Source of the DNA: Anadara kagoshimensis
Lineage: Eukaryota > Mollusca > Bivalvia > Arcoida > Arcidae
Reading direction: 5' to 3'
Length of the DNA stretch: 64,000 nt
NCBI GenBank assembly: GCA_021292105.1
Contig: CM037874.1
Coordinates: 24,850,583-24,914,582, forward strand
Shown: positions 1-12,646 of the stretch, piece by piece
Position numbering within the stretch: the first letter of the stretch is position 1
Layout of the letters: each line of letters begins with the position of its first letter
Made by a program: the position numbers and the translations under genes
Notes under the pieces: model-generated
The model's database searches: none
What the model was told of the DNA's origin: nothing
The model's input: only the letters and a program-made list of their open reading frames with translations

Positions 1-827
1 CAATTTATTGGCATATAATTTCTCAGTGTTATTGTAGTTGCACGTTTTAGCAAAAAATGGTACTTTGTTCTTTTTAACATTTCAGCATAACTTGAGGTTG
101 CCAAGTTAAAATTGAAGAGGCTAAACTGGAGTTTAAATGTTTAAACCCAATCCATAAAAAAATCTAAAAATAAAGTGGTGGCTATAATTAAGTGTTTGTT
201 CATTATTTGTGCCTTTTGCATAGTACACTAATAAAATCTATATGATTAAAGAAAGTTCATAACAATGACCAAAACCAAAACCATACTGAAATACTGCTTT
301 ATTCAGATCATGGTTTGGAATTCATAGTCATAATCGAAACTTGTGTTTGGAATGCAGAAAAGAGATTATTCCATACAGCCTTTTATATAGAGTTTGCCAC
401 ATGTTCTTGCAAAATAGTATGTAGAAGCCGTGGTTGTAAATGTCAAAATACCGAATTATTATGCATATCATCATGCGTCAAACTTTTAAGAAGGATATTG
501 CTTTAATAAGTAGAATCACAATCATTACTTAAAATATTTAGATATGTTCTGAACCTCATATGTAATTGTTTGAATTTTGGTGGTAATATTGCATTATTTT
601 TCAACAAAGTATCGGTCTCTATACAGTTTTGTCATCGATGTTTAAGGAACTCAATGCAACTTTTTTCAGAATTCATTTTCTTGAAAATTCAGAAAGACCT
701 CCAATGAATATATGACATCATCTGACTATAAAACTGGGTATTGTAAATGGCAGATTTCAGTGTTGGAAAAAGACAAAAGACTGATATGCAAGCTTAAGTA
801 ATAAGTTGGCCACTCAATCAATTTAAA
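1..827. other. AT-rich non-coding stretch
   Basis: No convincing gene, RNA or repeat is seen. The only open frame (315-506) is 63 codons and looks like chance in AT-rich DNA. Confidence 0.5.
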
Positions 828-1800
828 GAGGTATGGCGGGTTTGATGGGATTTTGTCCTAAATGGACCGTTTTGGTTTTTGAAAAATAAAAGTCTAAATA
901 TTCTTGCATTTAATTTATAAAGCAGCAATATTTTATTTGGCTTTTCAGATTTTGGCTCATACAAAGGTATATTTTACTGGTATTTTTCTTAATAAGCTCA
1001 TCTTTGTGCTCTATTATGCTAAAATATGAAAAATGAGGGGGTTTTCCCGTCTTTGATAATTATTTTCAAAGTGTTCTCCTCGGAAGACCAACTTTTACGT
1101 CATTGTTTCTGAAAATATTTTCAAAACCCAATCATTACGAGTTTTCGAAAAATTGGTCCTCTGAGGAGAAAATGGTCAATTTTTGAAAAATAGGGAAAAT
1201 TAAAACTGACTACTCCACATACAACTGATGTTATATTTTAACACTGCTTACACTTACTGCTTTGGTTAGCTCAGTGGATAGCGAGGAAGCTTTGTAACCT
1301 GAACGAAATGGGTTCAAATCCCATCCGGATGTCTTTTTTTATTTACTCTTTTTCTTCTTATTACTTTTTTAAATTTTTATCTTTATAAAATGCTATTGTT
1401 CAATTTTTCCTTTTACGAATATAAGTTTAATAAGTTTAAAAAAATGAACATTTTCTAAACACACGTCTTACTAGCAAATCAAGCCAGGTTATATTTTTAT
1501 ACAATAAATCTACAAATTTATCACCCGTGAATTCTTAGTGAAGCGTTATGTAAGTTCTAGTTTTTCTGTTTATTGTATAAAGATGAAAAATGAAGATTAT
1601 GGATGTTAAGGTTTGTTAAATATCTTCAGCTCTTCAAGGAAAATCAAGTTTACAAAAACGAAGCGCTTGTTTTTCATAGACCTGGTCTAATTATAGAACG
1701 CGAAATCCTCAGGTGTTTAAAAATACATCCTTACGTCATTCATCTGTTTAAGCAGGGGGGGGGGCAATGTAAAAGCGCCTATCAAACCCGCCATACCTCA
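828..1800. mobile_element. Candidate TIR element, about 970 bp
   Basis: The sequence GAGGTATGGCGGGTTTGAT at 828-846 recurs inverted at 1781-1799. The 8 bp before the left end (820-827, AATTTAAA) recur at 1801-1808, which fits a target-site duplication, although the motif is AT-only and could be chance. No transposase is encoded; a tRNA-like segment lies inside. The TIRs are clear, but the superfamily and exact ends are inferred. Confidence 0.5.
1263..1331 (+). other. tRNA-like sequence with Pol III boxes
   Basis: A box-A-like TAGCTCAGTGG and a box-B-like GGGTTCAAATCCC are spaced as in a tRNA. The T stem is perfect (ATGGG/CCCAT), but the anticodon stem pairs only 3 of 5 positions and the acceptor stem does not pair. 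A T7 run follows at once, resembling a Pol III terminator. Most likely a tRNA-derived pseudogene or SINE head rather than a working tRNA. Confidence 0.5.
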
Positions 1801-1872
1801 AATTTAAAGCCGGCATTGTTAATTGCAGTCAAGGCAATGGTAGAATTGTCTTAGTGGAACAAGACACTCTTA

Positions 1873-2235
1873 CTAAGTTTTCCACAGTACTTGAGTTGAA
1901 TATTTACCCGTAACACTCTCACAAGTAATGCAAATTATGTGACATTTATTTTTTGTCTCTACACGTACCATCTGAATACCATCAGTATCTAAGTTAACCG
2001 TGGTCATAATCTTTCCAGATGGTGGAACAGTCTTTCTCTGCCTTTTTTGGTGGAGGTGAACCAGGGTGGTTCCATTGATTAGGCTGTTGTTTTGGGTCTC
2101 GAAGAAATAATAGACCCACTTTGCCTCCATAGTAACAAAGCTATCATGGGAGCTAGCAGGATCTACCACTAAAAGGTTCAGATTAACATGTGACAAAGTG
2201 CTTCTGATTAATTGCCAGAAGCCCAATAGGCTCAA
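1873..2235 (-). CDS. Unrecognised 120-codon open frame
   Basis: This is the longest open frame in the first 10 kb and has an ordinary amino-acid mix, without the AT-codon bias of chance frames. No domain, signal peptide or membrane segment is recognised. It could be a remnant exon or a repeat-derived fragment. There is no supporting neighbour. Confidence 0.2.
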   Translation of the reverse strand: MSLLGFWQLIRSTLSHVNLNLLVVDPASSHDSFVTMEAKWVYYFFETQNNSLINGTTLVHLHQKRQRKTVPPSGKIMTTVNLDTDGIQMVRVETKNKCHIICITCESVTGKYSTQVLWKT

Positions 2236-4269
2236 CGCTTTATCATTGCAGGATATCAGAATGGAGTTTATGTGGAATACTCATTGTCCTTATATTTTCT
2301 GTAAATCACCTGTCCAGTCATAACAATACCATGGTGTTTATCTACGTTTCTACCATTTTAAAATGAGAAGTGGCCAAACTTCCACAATTTGTGAAAATGT
2401 TTACCTTTTTAAAGTAGTTTTAACAGATTTGTAAAATCAATCTTTTTTCCAGATTGCTCAGAAATGAGCAGCCAACGGTGAATACCATGAATGAAAACAA
2501 AGTTTTATTGGCCATTTCTGGGGTTGCAACATGTAACAGTGGCATGATTTCCATGACTGGGGTCATTATCAATCATATGCCTGTCACGTTTATAATCCGC
2601 CACCCACCTTTTTACTCTTGCTTTTCAAGAGGCACCTTTCCCTAGTGTTGCTATCATATATGTTTGGATAACATTTGGTGCTTAACCGTTCTTGTGCAAA
2701 TATTGGACCCTGCTCTTTCAATTTTTTTTACATTTGCCAAGTCACTAGCCTTATTTACTTTGGAGTAATACGTTGTTGTTATTTACTTACAAAATGACTA
2801 GTCTTTCGATACACGGATTTAAATAATCAGAGAATAGAGGTGTTGAAAAGGGACGTCGGGGCTAATCTCCTTTAACAGAAGGCGCATGTCATATCAATCA
2901 GCTCTCGCAGTGTTGCTTTTGCTATCAAACTTTACATCAACATTTGTGAGCATTTTCACTTGTTTACCAAATAGTCAGCTTAAGAGTGATGACTTAGCAC
3001 CTCTAAATATGGTTTGAAGGCTAGTGTAGTTACATTTACTTCTCTTCCATTAAATAAAGAAAAATTCTTAAGCATTTGGTGCAAACACAGGTTTTGATTT
3101 TGTAAGCTATTTCATTCACACTCTGACCTACATAAATCAGTGTTTCAGCATGTTATGTGTCATACTTAATCCAATTCATTTAATTTAACAGAAACATACA
3201 GTCCCATGTTCAAATTACAATCCAAAAACAAACACAAAAACTTTTAATACTGATTTAAGTTAAACATGTGAACTTCTTCCAGGAGTCAAATATATACATT
3301 TTTTCATAATGACCTTTGTTGCTAGGCCACCTGAGACGAATGCTGACCAGCATGCCAGATCTTTTGATTTCCTAATTATCAAACCACCTATTACAGAGTT
3401 ATTGCCCCTAAAAAATAATATTTTTTTGCAAATTTTGCTGGTTTTGGGGCTATTTACTTGAAAACTATCAGTGTTATATAAAAGCAATACATTGAAAAAA
3501 TAATGAACATGACAAGCTAATTAGCAATGTTTGTAACAATATGATGTGTCATAGAGGAGTTGTTACCCCTGGAGTATAGTTTTTTGCGAATTTGTAGTTT
3601 TAACCATATTTTTAAAAAGTATTATAAATAGATAAAAACACCAAGTTGCAAAAATTATCAACATGCCAAGATCTAACTCCTTAGCAAATTTTGTATTTGA
3701 TAATCAACGAAGGTGTTGTTGCCCCTAAAATTTCAGTATCTTCTAAATATTTTCAGGTGAGCAATAAGGCCCATAGGCCTTTTGTTTAAATTTTCTGCAT
3801 ATTAACACCCAAATAAGTCTTGAAATATTACAATCTTTGATTAATAACGGTTTCTTGCTACTAAAACAACTTTCATTCAAAAAAGCATTTTGATTTTGGC
3901 GGCCATTTTTTATTAAAATTTTAACCTACTTAGAGCAATTTTTCAGCTTGGTATCCGCCATTTTCGAACTCAGCACACCCAAATTAGGTAAGAAGGATAT
4001 ATGGTTTGCTTTTACTAAAAAATGTCTCTTCCTCTTTAAAACGACGCCTTTTCTGAAAATGTGCCTAGTCTATTTAGATTGATGAAGCAATTTATGAGAC
4101 GTTGTGATACGTTTTCGGCACAACAGCGAGTGATTTGCATGGCAAAAATCGACATTTGCATAAACCCCGAATTTAATTTAGGTTAATACCGGTGACATAC
4201 AGTATTTTAGATGAATATGTTTATATCTAATTAATAGCAACTAAAACATAGTTTTTAACACATCATGCT
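2236..4269. other. Non-coding DNA with dispersed repeat fragments
   Basis: Two related segments (about 3270-3440 and 3540-3775) share a TTRTTRCCCCTRRA-like motif. The second ends CAGGTGAGCAATAAGGCCC, resembling a terminus of a dispersed repeat that I recall as common in molluscs (from memory). No gene is seen. Confidence 0.4.
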
Positions 4270-4289
4270 GTTATACCAACCGGAATCTC

Positions 4290-4500
4290 TCGCTTCGACA
4301 ATCGCAACTTCCTGTAAACTGTTTTCGGCGGTCCCACACTGTGATGCCTATCAAGTTCAAATCCCACGCGGGACATTTCGTCCTTATGCGAGAAAGTTCA
4401 TCAGTTAGCTTTACCGGAGGTAGGTTGTCTCCTCCTGTAAGTTAGCTACACCCAAAAAGTGTGTCCAAATTGCGAGTGAAAGGAATTAAAAATTAAACTA
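4290..4500 (+). repeat. tRNA-derived SINE, degenerate
   Basis: A box-B-like AAGTTCAAATCCC near 4355 is followed by a body (about 4385-4460, ending in a TTAGCTACACCC-like block). The body resembles segments at 16325-16425, 30605-30675, 31865-31950 and 46045-46115. These look like pieces of one dispersed SINE family. Confidence 0.5.
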
Positions 4501-6796
4501 TTGGACGTTAAATATATATAAGTGAAAAGTACTAGTCTTGACAGTGGCGTAAAATTTCATCACCACTCCAAAAACAAGGCACAAACGTTAAGAAGTATTA
4601 ATCACGTGGTTAGCTGGTTGTTTCCAAAAATCTTATCCTCACGTGACCTTTATTACAAACATCTGAACTAGATTTCCATAATACCAATGTGATCATTGTC
4701 TTTTGTTTTGAATGGTGTTGAAAACGATGATGTCAAGAATTCCAAAAATAACATTTTTACAGGGAATCGTTAACATATACGATCTTAAGTATCTAATGGA
4801 AAAGGTTGTTTTAAATACGCATGAGATATCACGTGGTACGCCGTCAAACCAAATTACTACATGTACAATGCGGGTTGCAACCCCCCCCCCCCCCTTAAAA
4901 ATTTAAAAGAGGGGGTTGCAACCCCCTTTTAAAAATTTAAGAGAGAGAGAGAGAGAGAGGAGAGCTATTGACTGATGTGACCCCCATATGTTAATATGAC
5001 AATCCATTTCTGTATATAATACGCGCTGTTCCGGATCGCGTTTACTAGACCCCACGTCTCTGAAGCTCGCACCTAGCATTGATATACTAGTAATTCTCAA
5101 CCCCCCCCCCCCCCTTTCAAAAAATCCTGGATCCGCTCCTGCAAGGTACTTTGGCTTTAACTCGTTTTTAGCACAAGCATGACAAGTTCATCGATGACCT
5201 TTTGTCTTTAGTTATTACATCACGATATTAAACATTTTCTATTACGTCATTTACTAAGACAATAGCAAATCAGTATCAATGGGGCTGATAACTTGTGATT
5301 ACGTAAAATCGAAGTAATGCAAATTGATGACGTAAGCCTCATTCACTCGGGACAAAAGGCGGGAACCGTTGCGTCATGGGACTGGGTGACCATAATTATA
5401 TGTTCCAGAATAAGCCATTTCCTCTGATAATTTAATACAACCAGATTATTCTAAATCATTTTCTTGGTTGATAATGGTAATGGATTTTTGAAATCCCCAG
5501 AACATCAAAGACTGGATAATTAAAACCTATCGTTATTGCCTTAAAGGGTATACATTATACATCGATATTGCGATCATCACGGAATACAACCCTGTTTGTT
5601 TCCGTTTACCTAACTGACATTTAGTGGCATTTCGTACATTTTAATGTTTACTTTATCAAATTAAATTTATAATTTGTTTACATTAAACCCACATGAATAT
5701 TTAACAAAGCTTTTGGGGAAAATAAAATAAATAAATTTAAAAAATTAGAAAAAAAAATATACCAGTCAAATTGAAGTTTTAATTTAAATTTTGTCATGCA
5801 ATGATGATGTCATTTGCTATTGACTTTGTTACAATACATTGTACATTACAAACATGTAGTTACTGTCTAATCGTTGACGAAATAAATTGAACGTTTTTTT
5901 CGTAAACTTTACAATAATAACCGTTGACATTTCCGCTTAGAATTTGCAAAAGGTCAATCGATTAATATTACTTGTACAAAACACCGTTTTTCATTTTGTA
6001 TCCTCTAGTTTTGTTAGTAATAATAATAATAATACTTTATTGTATATAAACTACATAGATAGTTTGTTACAATCATCTTACAAGAATTACATAAAATATG
6101 CAATATTGCAAATTAATACCTTTGACAGCATATTCATTGCACAAAATAAAATAAATGATATATATGTATCTGTATGAAAACATTCAGTTTAATATCCTAA
6201 ATATTCAATAAGCCTGTCCTCCTCAGTTCAAAAGACTTGTTAGTGAATAGAACAGCGCCATTCACCCGTTCAGGGCATGTCATCCCGCCTTCTTTGACGT
6301 CATTTCAAACCTTCAGCGCAATTTACCCCGCTTTCTTTGACGTCACAATAAAAACCCAAAACCAAGACTTGATGAGAGGTTGACAGGTCATGCTAGTTTA
6401 GTTTTCTTCTCAACACATGAAAAAAATCAGTGACTGTAAATAGTTTAGTTAGCTAAGTTTCGCAATTCCTTTCGTAATAGAGAATTCTGCATATCAAGAC
6501 CTAACTTCATTTTAAATCCAAAACGAAAAAAATATGTTTAACTGTTTTGACTTCATCAATTTGCATCTGAAAGACATGTATCCAATTAACGAACAACCAA
6601 ATAAAACAAGGCAAGATGAACAAGTAACCTGGCAAAAGTATCGTGATTAAAGTGTCCTAAATATCCAACCTGTCCCATTTATAGTCAAGTCAGCCGTACC
6701 TAAATAAGTACATTTAAGATTTCTAATATAAACTAAATTTTTCTAAAAGTGAATTATCAATACGTCAACAACCTACAAAATGGTCATGGAAATATA
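4501..6796. other. Non-coding DNA, simple repeats
   Basis: Contains poly-C and inverted GGGTTGCAACCC blocks at 4868-4925, a (GA)n run near 4940-4960, a second poly-C at 5101-5114 and an AT-rich stretch to 6200. Two TGACGTCA octamers lie at 6295-6302 and 6338-6345. No gene is seen. Confidence 0.45.
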
Positions 6797-7180
6797 CAGT
6801 ACAGACCTGTAGAAAGTTTAACACTGTGCTAACGAAAAGTAACAGAAGTTCGGCTGTCCAATGGCTAAGATCTGGATAGCTAGTGGCCGAATAACTGTCG
6901 AATGTGATATATATAGCTACTGTTGAGATATAACTACCTATGGGCTATGTTTCCATTCCTGGTAGCCAAAATCGCCATTGGCTACAAATTTCTGAGGAAT
7001 TCTTTCAAAAAGTAACCTATTTTAGCAAATTTGTGGAAAAATACTTTAAAAAGGACTATATTTTCACAAATTTTGGAAATTTGGCTACTAATTATTTTAA
7101 ATTTTTGGAAACCTACCTATGGACCGAGATAAGCTCTGGATTCAACACTAATATGTTACACTTTCGACACGTCTGTATAG
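6797..7180. mobile_element. Tc1/mariner-type MITE
   Basis: The left end CAGTACAGACCTGTAGAAAG is matched inverted at about 7157-7180. Both ends are flanked by TA, and the termini begin with CAGT as in mariner elements. The same TIR flanks 39699-39912 and 59043-59256. No transposase. The inside holds a 112-codon open frame (6940-7278) that runs past the right end and is probably chance. Confidence 0.6.
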
Positions 7181-7620
7181 TACTCCATTTCCTTATTTTA
7201 TCCTTTGATATATGTTTTCCCGGAAAACTACTTTCTGAATGGAACAGATTTACATTTAAAAATCTATTTGGGTACTAAGCTTCTTTCATGTAGGAAACTC
7301 TTTTATATTTCTATCCTTACTGCTTTTAAAAATACAAGTTGTACATGGAATTAGATTTGTCTTTTAAGATCATTTCAAAGACAATGTGTCAGATTAAAGG
7401 TTATCGACTTAAAATAAAAGATATATCATATCCCTAAACGTCAGCGATTTCGTGTTGTGATGTGTTCTATTGTTATTATGAAGCAGCAAAATTATATGTT
7501 GTTGATTTCAAAAGTAGAGCATCTTGATTCAGTGTTTTTGATTAAACTTGATTGTGTGAAATTGATTACTTGATAAACAGAAACTGATTAATTTGTTTCT
7601 ATGAAGAATGTATGATCATG

Positions 7621-7918
7621 CAGTGGCGGATCCAAGATTCTATGTGGGGGGAGGGAGGGGGCACACTGACAAACGTTCGCTCGAGACACATTCTAACATA
7701 AGTTTGCCAGTGGCTACAAGATGAATCAAACGCTCGCTCGAGATGTATTATAAATAAGTTGTGACGGAGATCCATTCTTATAATCGGTGCTGGTTTATTT
7801 TATATTTTAGAAACAAAAATGCATTTATGGTCTGGTAAAATATTTCTTATTATGATTACCCGGAAATTTTAGGGGGGGGGGCACAGTCCGGGTGTGCCCC
7901 CGTCTGGATCCGCGCCTG
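7621..7918. mobile_element. hAT-type MITE
   Basis: The left end CAGTGGCGGATCCA and right end TGGATCCGCGCCTG form a TIR of a type common among hAT-derived MITEs. GC-rich blocks follow each end inwards. TCATG abuts both ends, shorter than the usual 8-bp hAT duplication. No coding capacity. Confidence 0.55.
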
Positions 7919-8149
7919 TCATGAAAATGGTGGTGTTCAAATTTCATGGTGTTGTGATTTTATGAAAATATTGTATGGAGAGAAATAATTGGAAAAAATT
8001 TCCTAGAATAGTGTTTTCTGTAAATAAACTACTTAAAACAATCAAATTTCGTGGTATTCATTAACACGCGAAAAAAGTGAAATTTAAACCCCCACGGGTA
8101 CTTGCGATTTAACAGTGGCTTGATTATGGAAACTGTTTAGGTTGATCCA

Positions 8150-8725
8150 GGGAAATTTATCTTGAATTTGTGAAACTGATTCTATTGATTCTGTGAAACT
8201 GATTTACTTGATTCCTATATTATGTGAAACTGATCAACTTAATTATGTTAAATTGATAAGCTGAAATCTATGAAAACATAATAAAATTATCGATTGATAA
8301 TTAAAAAAATACATAATTTAGTTGCGATAATGTGCGCCGTAATCACATTTAATCCCATAAAATGCATTATGTATACATAATGCGAATTATGTATTTAATG
8401 TGGCTGAGGCATTCCATAGAAATCTGTGAATCTGATGAACTTTATTCTGTGAAATTGATTAACTTTATTCTGTGAAACGAAACTGATTAACTTTATTCTG
8501 TGAAACGAAACTGAATAACTTTATTCTGTGAAACTGATTGATTTAATTCTGTGAAACTGATTGATTTAATTCTTGTGAAACTGATTGATTTAATTCTGTG
8601 AAACTGATTGATTTAATTCTGTGAAACTGATTAACTGAACTATGTGAAATTGGTAAACTTTAAAATGTGAAAATGATTAATTTGAAAATGTAAAAATGAT
8701 TACTTTGATTCTGTGAAACCGTTGG
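8150..8725. repeat. Degenerate minisatellite, about 20-24 bp unit
   Basis: Many imperfect copies of a unit built on TCTGTGAAACTGATT. The most regular tract is 8430-8640. A further block at about 8750-8860 repeats a GAAATAACGCC-like motif. No coding role is evident. Confidence 0.7.
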
Positions 8726-9565
8726 TTAAATTGGTTAACTTGCGTGTTTACTAGGTGAAATAACGCCACACGAAACGACGAAACAAATTCCGGGCGAAAC
8801 AACGCCACGCGGATAGACGAAAAGGTGAAATAACGCCGCACGAAATAACGTCAACGCGATAAAAACAAAGTGACGGGAATAAGGTGGTGTAAAGTCAATA
8901 TTATAGCTATAAACACGATAGCAACCTGTTGGATATTCAAAACACATCTTTTATACAACAGTCACGAGAACCCCGTTGACTGCTTGGATTGAAATTTGTT
9001 GTTTTGTTTTTCACAAAAACATGTAACAGCTATATTCGTGGCCCTTGTGAAGGTTAAACCATTAGTTATTAACAGATCACCAGTTATATGGAGATTAATA
9101 CATATGATATTACATATTTGATAACAATTTTACAAGTCTATTATACCAGCTACGTTATTACCATACTTATCATGATCTGACGGTGGATCTTAACGATATT
9201 ATAGATCATGTGTAATGCCATTAGTATAAAAGTACATATAGAAGCTTCTAAAAGAGATTCTGAAAATTGTTTGATGTGAAATAACTATAGTAGCAATGTC
9301 AACCAAATGGCTTATAATGTCCTGTTTGATTGGAAGTGTTCATCTAGTTGGTCACTGTGGAATCTAATTCAGCGAGTATCTAGGGATTCCATGGCCTTTT
9401 GGTCATGTATTGCTTCGACGTGTTCTTCTTGTCTTTTAAAGGGTCCTTCAGAAGAGACCTTAAAATGTCACGGCAAACGCGATACCTTAAAGAACACTCT
9501 GCACATTGTCCTGAGCGCACTGCAAACAGAGATAATGTCAAAATTTCTCCTCTTCACCAATAGCT

Positions 9566-9645
9566 GGTGACGTCTCGATATAAGTGAAATATTCTTGACG
9601 AGGATGTAAAACTCCATTTAAACAATCAAGCAATCAATCTTGTGT
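9566..9645 (+). repeat. SINE tail fragment (RUDI/V-SINE-like)
   Basis: The ATATAAGTGAAATATTCTTG block followed by GTAAAACTCC and a CAATCAAGCAATCAATC tail matches the 3' end of the SINE at 56899-57142 and the fragment at 20410-20475. No tRNA-like head precedes it. The RUDI name is from memory. Confidence 0.55.
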
Positions 9646-9869
9646 TTGGATATCGACAAGCACACTTTCTTCTTTATATGCCGTCAAGGTTCGTACACCA
9701 CTTTGACTGGCGTGTAATAAGATGCAATGATTGTTTTACGACTCAGCCAATAGTATTTCGCGTATACCGATTGCAGCCAGTCCTGAGATTTGAAGAAAAC
9801 CGGAGTGACTGGTCAAAAGTACCGATCTTCAACAAGCAAACTGACATACTTTCTCACACTGGAACCTAC

Positions 9870-9946
9870 ATAAGAAGGATTCGAACGTTAAGTCGGTGGG
9901 AGACACCGTAAGCGTGCGCTTTAAACCACTCGGCCACTGAGGGCCC
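9870..9946 (-). repeat. tRNA-derived SINE head
   Basis: Read on the minus strand: a box-A-like TGGCCGAGTGGTTTAAAG and a box-B-like CGTTCGAATCC, with the long variable region typical of tRNA-Leu/Ser. It is close to the head of the SINE at 56899 and lies next to the tail piece above in opposite orientation. Confidence 0.5.
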
Positions 9947-9953
9947 GTATCCC

Positions 9954-11241
9954 ACAGATCCTTGTATGATGAGACAGTAGGCTCGCTTACTGAAGCACGG
10001 TGCTTTTTCAGTTCCAAAGTCATAAATACTAGATTCTAATGCCTATATTATTATTTTATCTTTCAGAAAACAAGATGGGAAGGATGGAATCTTTAAGACG
10101 ATAATCCTGAAAGACATTCCAAGGTTTATAAATAACCTAGCATAGTCGATATTTTTAACTGTTTGGAGCCAGACGTAATATTCATAGTTAATGATCAACA
10201 TGCGTCTTAATGAACTTAACTGCAGATATTTTTCTCCCAATTAAGAGATGTGCTTTTAAAGAAAGCAGAGGCATTTCCTGAGATAGGTCAGTTAAATGTC
10301 TGAACTCAGCCGGATAATGACAAAAACATGACAAATATTATCGGATAATTATCACGCTAAATACCTGATACCCAATCAGCCGATTACAACAGACAAATAG
10401 AAACGTTTAACGAGGAAAATCAATGACGTCACTAAGTGTCGTCTGTGTTAGTGTCATCACAAATTATTGGATAATTATCGCAAAAGTTAGTATCCGACAA
10501 TTACAAGATCCAATAAAGACGTGTTTAGCAAAATTAACGATCTTGCAAAATGTCGTCTGCTAATTAAAAAGGGTAGGAGTATTGTAATGCCATGGATTAA
10601 AAATAATGTTGTTTGTAATAAGTTAAGATCGTTAATCAGAAATATTGAGAATTGTCGGCCATTACTTAAATGGTTACTATGACAACCATTGAATTCTGAT
10701 ATATTTTATCAGTTTGTCTCCACAGTGTTGTTTGATTGATGGAATTTGATGGTTTTCAATTGCATTTAAGTCGTATTGATCAAGGGATTTTTTCTAAATG
10801 TTTACCAGGCTATGGAATAGCTGTAAAACTGGTTTTATTATCCCCGGTCTAATACTAAAAAGTGACAAATCCCACGGGAATATGACATTTCCTTGATCGT
10901 GTATTTCTAAAAATTGTTTTGTCGGTATATTCTTAACGGACGAGTATCAACTACTGGTAATATTCTACGGGTATTTAACATTGTCTTGATTGTGGATATT
11001 CTGAAATAGGTACGTCAGTATATTTTGAAAAGACGGATATCAACGTATGGCAGTGAATCCAGCTACAAGACTGACTGATTGATGTCAAATCCCGATTGCC
11101 TGCAGAATTGCAAACAAAATCTTTGTTCTGTTTATGGTATATCGCAATCGCTGAAAAAGAGTCAATTTTCTTAAAACGTGGTGTTCTATAACTATATATG
11201 CAATGCATGACAATGCAACTTTTTGTAAGGTGTAATTCACG
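9954..11241. other. Upstream flank of the GPCR gene
   Basis: AT-rich DNA with no recognised gene. It includes one TGACGTCA near 10423. No TATA box or initiator can be assigned confidently to the downstream gene. Confidence 0.35.
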
Positions 11242-12646
11242 ATGATTTCGAATTCAACAATTTCCTCATTAGGCAACAGCACAGAATTGGTTGACTTTTA
11301 TGCACACGAGACATGGGATTTACCTCTGTGTGCAGTCATCTTTAGCATTGTACATCTCTCTATCAATATTGTGTTCGGCTTTCTTACAAACGCATTGCTG
11401 ATGTTGATAATTTACAACTCCCCGAGTTTGCGCACGCCACCAAACACCCATTTGGTCAACATAAGTATAAATAATATCACGCTTTGTGTCTGTATGCTTT
11501 TGTCATTAACATCAGTGAGCTTAAAAGGAAAACCTGAAGAAGTCAAAACCTTGGCAGGAGTTCAACTTTTCATGATTACAAACTCTCTCCTTCAGTATCT
11601 GTGTACATTTGCATCAATTGGACTCTACCGAATACAGACGATAAAACGTCCATCTTTGCCTCTGAAAGTCCGAAAACGTTTAGTGTCGAGGTCTGTGACT
11701 GGTGGATGGCTTGTGACGTGTCTTCTAAGTTTAATGTATTGTCTGTCGTTTTCTAAGTATGATAACATACTGAGCACTACACTAAGTCCATTTCAGAGAA
11801 CGTTCTCAAATGATCACGGAGAGGCTTACTTGACTGTGGAACAACTCAGTGTAGTCGGTATCATCATTATTGCATTTTTGTCTGGTCTCCTGGTGATATT
11901 TGTTTCTTACTATAACATTTGCAAAGCATTAGATTTAAGAGGACCGTTGAGCAAAAACAAAATTGGACCATGGAACAGGAATCTAAGTTTTTCTTCGGAT
12001 GCAACGGTGGATTTTCAGTTTCCGATTCGCAATTACACACCGGAACCAGGCCATCCAAAAGCGGAAGGAGGATATCCGAAACTATTTATGGTGTCGGGAG
12101 AGGAATCCGACGGGGTCATAGTTCATTATCATAAAAGCGAACACACTTTAGCATTCGAGGATATATTTGCTCTTGAAAACCCTATTTTAGCCAATAGGAG
12201 AAATCAAATGATTTTAAATAAACGCCCATTGCAAAAGACACTTAGCAACACTAGCACTTCGTCAACACGAACGAGAAACGAAGATTTTACAGATATTTCT
12301 CCGAGCGCAGATTTACAAAGAGTACAAAATCTTAAAAATAAAACAGCTCTTAGGAAACAGAATCTTCGGAGAGACCGGATATACCATAGCAGTGCTGCTA
12401 AAAATAGCATGGTGATGTTAGTGGCGTTTTTGACCAGTTCATTGCCGATGTTTATATGTACGGTTCCGAGTGTTTTGCGTTCATTGGAAAATTCAACTCG
12501 GTTTTGTATTGTTAGGTGTTAAGTTAACTTTTTATTTAAATGCATGTATTTATCCAACGTGGTATCTGATATTTAGTAAGCGTGTAAGGAAATGTATGTT
12601 CCGTATGTTTGAGAGTATTTATTTACGATTAAATTCAAGAAGATGA
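11242..12646 (+). CDS. Rhodopsin-like (class A) orphan GPCR, one frame break
   Basis: A seven-helix receptor of the plasma membrane; the ligand is unknown. The extracellular N terminus carries N-glycosylation sequons at N4 and N12. Helices: TM1 about 30-58 (with N50 in GFLTN), TM2 69-92, TM3 104-128, TM4 152-170, TM5 200-228, then a very long third intracellular loop of about 155 residues, then TM6 388-410. The first frame stops at 12520-12522, just after TM6. The next frame continues directly with NACIYPTWY (an NPxxY-like TM7 motif), a basic helix-8 segment and a stop at 12644-12646. Removing one T from the T4 run near 12503 would join them, so this is either a recent lesion or a sequencing error. 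Unusual: TM3 ends YRI rather than DRY, and TM2 has Asn where Asp 2.50 is normal. Single exon, no introns seen. Class is sure, subfamily unknown. Confidence 0.8.
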
